From assembly GCF_030376615.1 (NCBI RefSeq), contig NZ_JARRAB010000012.1, positions 90,452-154,451 on the forward strand: a DNA stretch of 64,000 bases, written 5' to 3'. The notes under the pieces were generated by a model that did not search any database, was not told the DNA's origin, and saw only the letters and a program-made list of their open reading frames with translations. This DNA comes from Pseudomonas sp. sp1636 (GTDB lineage Bacteria > Pseudomonadota > Gammaproteobacteria > Pseudomonadales > Pseudomonadaceae). A program made the position numbers and the translations under genes. This document shows, piece after piece, positions 63,159 through 64,000 of the stretch (positions are counted from its first letter, which is position 1; each line of letters begins with the position of its first letter).

Positions 63159-64000
63159 TCACTCTGTGAGCTTGGTGATATCAAGGTTCGGCGAAACCTT
63201 TGTCCAGGTGACATCCTCTTCATCACGCAGATAATTTTTGGTCATTTCTGGTGTGGTGTGACCAGCAATTTTCTGAGCATCCTGGCCTGATCGGGTGTAG
63301 AGCTTGACAGACACAGCTCGAATTTCATGAAATCCAGGCAATTCTTCTTTTGTCCACCCGGCATAGCAACCAGCGGCTTCCCTTGCCTCTTGAAAGGCGC
63401 GGGTCAGATAGCGGCGCTCAACCTTTGACCAATGCTCTTTGTGTTCTGTCGCATGCATCCGCTCAGGCTTGCGGTGGACTAAGAAGGGGGAGTCCACGTC
63501 GTCCCGGCATTGCTCAATGACCTTGAGAAGCTCGGGTGTTAGCTCGTACTTGATCCAAGCCGTATCGGCCTCCTCAGACGTCTTTTCTTGAATCACTGAT
63601 AAGAAGCCGTCTTCCATTTTATCGAAGCGCATCTCAAGTACATCGCCGCGTCTTAGCGCTGTTAGCAAGGCCAGATCAATAGCATTCTTAAGCCACTGGG
63701 GAGATGCATCCCGAATAGCTTTCAGTCCTTCCTGGGTATGGCGTTTACGCTTTTTCTTCTCCTTCTGGGCAATGGTGCTCGCTGCTGGGTTGTCGGGAAT
63801 TAATCCGTCCGCGATGGCGTGAGTGAACACGTTCATTAGTAATGCGCGTACTTGATTACTTGAGCGTGGCGTTGAGTCCCTCAATAAGTCGGCGACAATC
63901 CGGACTGTGATTTCGTTGATTGGCTTTTGCCCCAGGGCCTTGTTGATCTTTCTGAAATGGACGGCATATAGGTCAAGCGTCCCCTTTTTAAGCTCACGCT
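63159..64000 (-). CDS. Tyrosine-type site-specific integrase (N-terminus beyond right edge)
   Basis: About 280 codons, open to the right edge; the residues before the internal TTG at 63884 ([18 protein letters not shown] through [10 protein letters not shown]) form the SAM-like core-binding domain, so it continues upstream. Catalytic residues: Arg in [13 protein letters not shown], His-x-x-Arg in FHEIRAVS, His in [10 protein letters not shown] and the nucleophilic Tyr in [11 protein letters not shown]. Box arrangement matches phage-type integrases that use tRNA sites. It is clearly poorer in GC than the rest of the window, consistent with acquisition; the gene ends 88 bases from tRNA-Pro. Confidence 0.93.
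   Translation of the reverse strand, partial: RELKKGTLDLYAVHFRKINKALGQKPINEITVRIVADLLRDSTPRSSNQVRALLMNVFTHAIADGLIPDNPAASTIAQKEKKKRKRHTQEGLKAIRDASPQWLKNAIDLALLTALRRGDVLEMRFDKMEDGFLSVIQEKTSEEADTAWIKYELTPELLKVIEQCRDDVDSPFLVHRKPERMHATEHKEHWSKVERRYLTRAFQEAREAAGCYAGWTKEELPGFHEIRAVSVKLYTRSGQDAQKIAGHTTPEMTKNYLRDEEDVTWTKVSPNLDITKLTE

Overview
The window is high-GC, densely coded chromosomal DNA from a gammaproteobacterium, almost certainly a Pseudomonas. It carries a lipoprotein gene recognisable as OprI, the order tRNA-Val / thrS-infC-rpmI-rplT-pheS-pheT-ihfA-merR-like / tRNA-Pro, a pqqABCDE operon followed by the S9 peptidase, ercA and ercS genes known from P. aeruginosa, and the convergent cysB/cysH pair next to thrH. 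Species cannot be fixed from the sequence alone. Most of the window is core genome; only the extreme right edge (integrase beside tRNA-Pro) looks newly acquired.

Region by region. 1-2.4 kb: norC-norB (minus strand, norB cut by the left edge), with a two-haem NorC fusion and a 36-residue membrane protein in front. 2.4-3.2 kb: non-coding stretch with a probable truncated cupin gene. 3.2-13.5 kb: a compact cellulose operon bcsR-like/bcsQ/bcsA/bcsB/bcsZ/bcsC (minus strand), nearly every junction overlapping, with a FleQ-box-like palindrome upstream. 14.2-16.1 kb: a chemoreceptor with a large periplasmic domain. 16.3-20.1 kb: moxR-DUF58-tgpA, translationally coupled, followed by a CHAD protein and a double-hotdog thioesterase. 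22-23.4 kb: a second chemoreceptor with a FliA-type promoter and a perfect ANR/DNR-type palindrome. 23.7-31.7 kb: tatD, an MltF-like transglycosylase, thpR, greB, a YbbP/YbbA-type ABC exporter and divergent tesA. 31.9-33.7 kb: a small conserved protein, a YkuD L,D-transpeptidase and oprI. 34.2-37.9 kb: a GntP-family permease, a small acetyltransferase, DAHP synthase and a lone PilZ protein. 38.2-43.6 kb: ketopantoate-reductase-like protein, 5'-nucleotidase, universal stress protein, cysB, cysH, thrH. 43.9-52.2 kb: pqqABCDE, S9 peptidase, ercA, ercS. 52.3-53.6 kb: the poorly understood PA2779/PA2778-type pair. 53.7-55 kb: an amine-oxidising flavoenzyme. 55.1-63.1 kb: translation-factor region bracketed by two tRNAs. 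63.2-64 kb: an integrase running off the right edge.

Functional themes: envelope and surface biology (cellulose, OprI, L,D-transpeptidase, MltF-like, TgpA), c-di-GMP output (PilZ domain of BcsA, lone PilZ protein, possible FleQ site), respiration under low oxygen and periplasmic alcohol oxidation (nor, PQQ, ErcA/ErcS), sulfate assimilation (CysB/CysH), and basic translation. Two intergenic repeat elements (31.8 kb and 58.7 kb) share a core but have unrelated, self-complementary ends; they are the most structured unexplained DNA here. The best candidate for an undescribed protein system is the PA2779/PA2778-type pair at 52.3-53.6 kb; the two-haem NorC with its small upstream membrane protein is the other.
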